NCBI RefSeq assembly: GCF_947242115.1
Contig: NC_074711.1
Location: forward strand, 56,318,963 to 56,382,962
DNA from: Biomphalaria glabrata
Taxonomy: Eukaryota; Mollusca; Gastropoda; Planorbidae
Length of the DNA stretch: 64,000 bases
Direction of reading: 5' to 3'
The first letter of the stretch is position 1. The number at the start of each line of letters is the position of its first letter. A program made the position numbers and the translations under genes. Below are positions 60,325 to 64,000 of this stretch, piece by piece. The notes under the pieces were generated by a model, which was given only the letters and a program-made list of their open reading frames with translations, was not told the origin of the DNA and made no database searches.

Positions 60325-60478
60325 ATGGTGCGTGCTGGACTGTCAAACCCTGCCCATTCCCATCCCCCTTTGTCCTGTGAGAGGTTTGGACTAAGAAGTA
60401 AACTGTAAACTCTGAAGAAACATCCGAAACATGTAAAACATTTTACAAACAAACATTTTACAAACACTAAATAGCAGC
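60325..60478 (+). mobile_element. SINE family 2, head deleted
   Basis: GTGCGTGCTGGACTGTC runs directly into AAACCCTGCCCATTCCCATC, so the middle of the tRNA-like head is lost compared with 24240-24425. The body GAGAGGTTTGGACTAAGAAG and tail ACATGTAAAACATTTTACAA remain, the last phrase partly duplicated. Confidence 0.7.
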
Positions 60479-60559
60479 GCCGGACTTAACCGTTGTGACC
60501 AAGAAGTCATGGAAAGAGAACAAGAAATCTACTATGTATATTCACCCGTCACTAAATAG

Positions 60560-61061
60560 CAGGGCCGGACTTAATCATTGTGGGGCCCTATGCGAAATGG
60601 ATTACACTGGGCCAAGTTTGGTTAGGGAAGCGGATAATATGTGAAATTTAAGAGGTAGCAAGAATTACCAAATGTTTCAATCTATCTTTAAGAATCTTCA
60701 AGTGATTCTTCATTAGTTTGAGGTGCGAGAAGCTTCTTTTACCAGATTACACAATTACGGCTAATGCATAATGCCGTTTTTATATATTGCATGTAGGATT
60801 AGCATTTTCCATATTGAATGACACCCCAAAATGACAATTTTTGTCTATATATTCCGTATATTTCAAGGACTTTTTCGGATCTTTTGCAGTTTCGGTAGAT
60901 TTCGAGGAGCTCTTGGTAAATCGACAGGAGGGCGTGGGAAATCTGTTTTAAGTTATAAAATGTTTAATTTGATAATTCATACACCTTGAATTAGTGCGGG
61001 TCCTATAAAAGTGTGGGCCCACTGCGGTCGCATAGGTTGCAGTGGCCCAAGGCCAGCCCTG
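60560..61061. mobile_element. hAT-like MITE, copy 2
   Basis: Termini CAGGGCCGGACTTA and (reversed) CAGGGCTGGCCTTGG, flanked by CTAAATAG and CAAAATAG (7 of 8 match). The sequence parallels copy 1 at 35460-35938, including GCTTCTTTTACCAGATTACA and CCTTGAATTAGTGCGGGTCC, with a 150-base extra segment near 60770-60930. A truncated left end of the same element lies at 60472-60497. Confidence 0.75.
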
Positions 61062-61110
61062 CAAAATAGTGGCGTATGCTACGCCACCTGTCGACTAGTA
61101 CTCTATACTC
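61062..61110. repeat. Repeat flank shared by both hAT-like MITE copies
   Basis: AAAATAGTGGCGTATGCTAC and GCCACCTGTCGACTAGTAC follow the MITE here; 35940-35978 has the same text with minor changes. GGCGTATGCTACGCC is a near-perfect palindrome. The MITE therefore sits in the same place of a larger repeat at both loci. 61100-61430 is again CTAG/AGATCT-rich. Confidence 0.6.
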
Positions 61111-62244
61111 ACTATACTCTGTCCATTAGATTTTATCAGATTTACATAGATATAGATCTTAACTACTTGACTGCTTAATTTTGTGATAGATCTAAAAAAA
61201 AATTCTAAATCTAGATCATCTGGTGACTAGTCTAGATATTAACAAAATATGATACACTTGAATGAAACTATACTAGTATACTCACTACCTAGCTATAACT
61301 GTATTATACAGCTATGTTAATCCTCTACGAGTCTCTAGCACCATGTTTAAATTCTTGATTCAGAATGTGAAATCTAGATCTAGGTGCTTGTTAAATAGAC
61401 AGTCTAGAAGTTTGATCTAATAGCTAATCAGAAGCAAAATGCTTAAGTCCAGTCAAGCATGCAGAATATGTTCGAGTGAGGCAATGAGAACTTGTGTGTG
61501 GTACTCATGAGCTATTGTGATTAACTGATTTTCTGAGGTGTTTTTGGTATCAGAGTTAAGATTAAACATAGTTACATATTATTATTACATATTATATGAA
61601 GACTAGATTTTATTAGGATTTAGAACTGTAAAAGTTGCTTGTCTTATTAGCCTACAACTTTTTTGTCTTAAAGACCCCTTGCCATGTTTTCTGGTTTTCG
61701 GTAGACCCCCTACTTAACTTGAATTGTATTTTTGCAAATTCATCAAAACATTTTTAAAACAAATTTCTAACTCTAGTGAGTTAAAGAGTGAAAAAGTAAT
61801 TTAAAGCTACACATCAAGTTATAGAGATCTATTTTTTTTTATTGATAAAATTCAAATTTAAACTAATTAATATAACAATTTATTTTATATTTATTACTGG
61901 AATCACCAAACACACTTTTTTTTTTGCACATCTTTTATCTGTTGCTACGGATAAATGATTCATATAGAAATTTGTTGTTGTATGAAGTAGTCTTCAAACA
62001 TTAAATATTAATCAATCAATTAATTAATTAGCCTTATGTATCATTGTAAAAGTTTTCGCATAGAGCAGTTTCTCGTGTATGTCTTGAACTTTCACGTGTG
62101 GCTCAAATATGGGTGCGCAGAACTGTTTTCACTAACAGGAGAAGGGATGAAGGTGAGCACCTAAACCAGTAAGCTTTCAGTAGGAAGGGCTCAGTTGCCT
62201 TGGCTAGCAGCCTACCTAGCAGAAGGAAAACAATTCAAACTGTG

Positions 62245-62410
62245 CTGTCTTGCAGCTATACCCGAACATGTGAAAGGTTTCATGGGTCAACCCTGTTAAA
62301 AATAAGGAACCGGCGACCCTTAGGCAGTTAGGCGATGAGGGTAGTAGCGGGCAGGGTATGAACTCGGAACCACAGGGAAGTCGGAACGACAGTCCAGGTA
62401 GCCATCCACT
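62245..62410 (-). mobile_element. SINE with a family 2-like head and a different body
   Basis: On the minus strand GGATGGCTACCTGGACTGTC resembles the head at 24243; a B-box-like GAGTTCATACC follows, then GCCCGCTACTACCCTCATCG and CCATGAAACCTTTCACATGT. The body is unlike the 24240 copy, so this may be a chimaeric or distinct family. Confidence 0.55.
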
Positions 62411-62698
62411 TAATATAGAGTAATGTTTCTATATTTGTCAAAATGAAGTTAATAAAGAAAAACAATTTTAAAAAGTAATTATGTGTTGATAGTTGCAGTA
62501 GCTACTTGTGTTCTTCCTAAAGCATGCACTTTTGTTTAAAAAAATGTAAGCAAGTTGAATACTTATATTTAAAAATGCTGTTCATGTTCATTTACAACTT
62601 TCAATGATATGGGTGAAAATGCTTCTGTAAATTGTAATGATTTAATTTTTTATCTTGTATTCTCTTTATAAAAAGTAAAAAACTAAAGTTCCACTTTC

Positions 62699-62957
62699 AG
62701 ACCTTGTGGTCTATAGGGCAGATGATGTAAAGGTCATCTGTTTCTGTTGCCTTATGGTTAACGAGGGTGTCATGTGGCCAGCACAACGACTAACCGCCTT
62801 TACTTTTCCCCAACTAATGACAGGTACCCATTAGAGCTGGGTGGACTCAGAGGTACCTTAAGATCCTGAAATTAAAATTTTCAGTCTTCACCAGGATTCG
62901 AACCCGGGACCCCCGATTCAGAAGCCACGTGTTTTACCATTTAGCCACCGTGCCTCC
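62699..62957 (-). mobile_element. tRNA-derived SINE (family 1), best-preserved copy
   Basis: On the minus strand: A box TGGCTAAATGG (62947-62937), perfect B box GGTTCGAATCC (62904-62894), then TGGTGAAGACTGAAAATTTT, GAGTCCACCCAGCTCTAATG, GTGCTGGCCACATGACACCC and ATCATCTGCCCTATAGACCA. This is the reference copy for the split SINE at 50505-51740 and the granulin-intron copies. Confidence 0.85.
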
Positions 62958-63267
62958 ATTCTCTTTACGAGCATGATGTTTTTGGGATACTGTAACAAGT
63001 ACAATGTTTGTAAAAGTTATACACATTTGTTTTTAAGATTTTTTAGTAGCTAAAATTATATGATTTGCAGAAAACTGACACATATTACCAAGAGTAGAGG
63101 CTAAAATATCTGAAACTCTCCTCAAGGAAAAAATATAAATGTCTGTACCACATGACCATGCCTGTAGGAGATAAACTTCACAAGCAGTTGAGTACTGACA
63201 AGTAAGTGAGGAATTATAATAGTGTTCAGATATAAGCTCATTATAAGTAGTAACTAAAAAGTATTCC

Positions 63268-63322
63268 TTTCAGACCTTGCCATCTTTAGTACAGATGATG
63301 TAGAGGTCATCTGCTCATAAGC
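63268..63322 (-). mobile_element. 3' fragment of SINE family 1
   Basis: CTTTCAGACCTTGCCATCTT and CAGATGATGTAGAGGTCATC parallel 62695-62742, the 3' end of the SINE copy just upstream. 61450-62240, 62960-63260 and 63325-64000 show no gene or clear repeat. Confidence 0.6.
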
Positions 63323-64000
63323 TCATTACTTGTTCATATTTATACACTTTACAAGAAGTCAAGTACAGACAAGTAAGTTAGGAAGTATTTGTTGAGTGAA
63401 CTAATTTCTAGTCAATATTTGTAATTTTGTTCCAGGCGGGAATATAAACTACCAATGACTATTATTTAATTTTAAAAACTATGCTTTTCATTACACTGCT
63501 TTCTTAATATCAATCTTATCAGATAAAGCAACTGTAAGATCACTAGTTGACAGCACTCAGACTTTTGGCACCTTCTCTTTTCAGTCTGTTATCTCACAGA
63601 TTTTCGTAATAATTCTCGCTCTTGGATTCTTGAGTGGTTAGGTTAGATTTCTTTAGAAAGTACAAACAGTAAAGTGTATTTAGGCTTTTCTATTTGTATT
63701 ACATTTTAAATGGTGTCACGAAAATGTAATTCGCTATTAGTAATGTTCTTTTTTTTTATTTTTTTTTATTATTATCTATTTTGATTGAAACTGTTATAGA
63801 AGTATAAATTTTAAAGTAAATACATTTGTTTCAAAGATTTTCATACAGTATTATACCAATTTAGATTCAGAATATTTCTGAAAATGTTTATCAAGATAAT
63901 GGTAACCATTGAGAATTATGTGTCAAATGATTTAAGAGTCATTCAGTGTTATTCACGTTTATTTGCAGTGGCTTTTATCCGTTTTTATTTTTAATTTCTA

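Noticed and set aside
62880-62957. tRNA gene on the minus strand
   Set aside because: A and B boxes are perfect, but they continue into the body shared with other SINE copies; it is a SINE head, not a tRNA gene.

Overview
The window reads as AT-rich nuclear DNA of a mollusc, most likely a heterobranch (freshwater pulmonate) snail. The reasons are spliced genes with GT-AG introns, a very long multi-domain granulin gene, dense non-LTR retrotransposon and SINE debris, many small terminal-inverted-repeat elements, and clouds of CTAG/AGATCT-rich low-complexity DNA. The species-level guess is inference from repeat style; the animal origin is clear from the genes.

Only two host genes are well supported, both on the + strand. 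(1) A secreted progranulin gene spans 13645-28726. It has 19 coding exons, all joined by phase-0 introns, about 1192 residues, a signal peptide and 15 twelve-cysteine granulin domains. Its middle (20014-23628) is five almost identical 724-bp exon-plus-intron units, a very recent tandem amplification. A non-coding 5' exon may lie near 4990-5011. (2) An MMADHC homologue (mitochondrial/cytosolic cobalamin trafficking, cblD) spans 45871-53668 in 7 coding exons, about 297 residues, with introns full of retrotransposon insertions and a polyadenylation signal near 54048. No functional link between the two genes is visible.

Everything else is mobile or repetitive. 1-2450 holds LINE 3' ends and a C-run-rich repeat with the core GAGCGTAGCC. 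3170-4270, 40800-41440, 58850-59190 and 61100-61430 are CTAG/AGATCT clouds. 5517-6692 is an inverted-repeat element with an internal 93-bp tandem array. 7150-11119 holds two copies of one LINE family around a diverged tandem repeat. 11117-12822 is a hAT-like non-autonomous element. 28727-45670 is a long intergenic tract of LINE pieces, MITEs, hAT remnants, a 62-bp satellite and TA repeats. 46606-52361 (MMADHC introns) shows two informative nested insertions with target-site duplications. 54212-64000 holds a long-TIR element, two hAT transposase remnants, a solo LTR, and SINEs.

No rRNA, tRNA gene, CRISPR array or bacterial operon is present. Exon boundaries were read by eye from splice consensus and reading frame; they have not been tested against transcripts.
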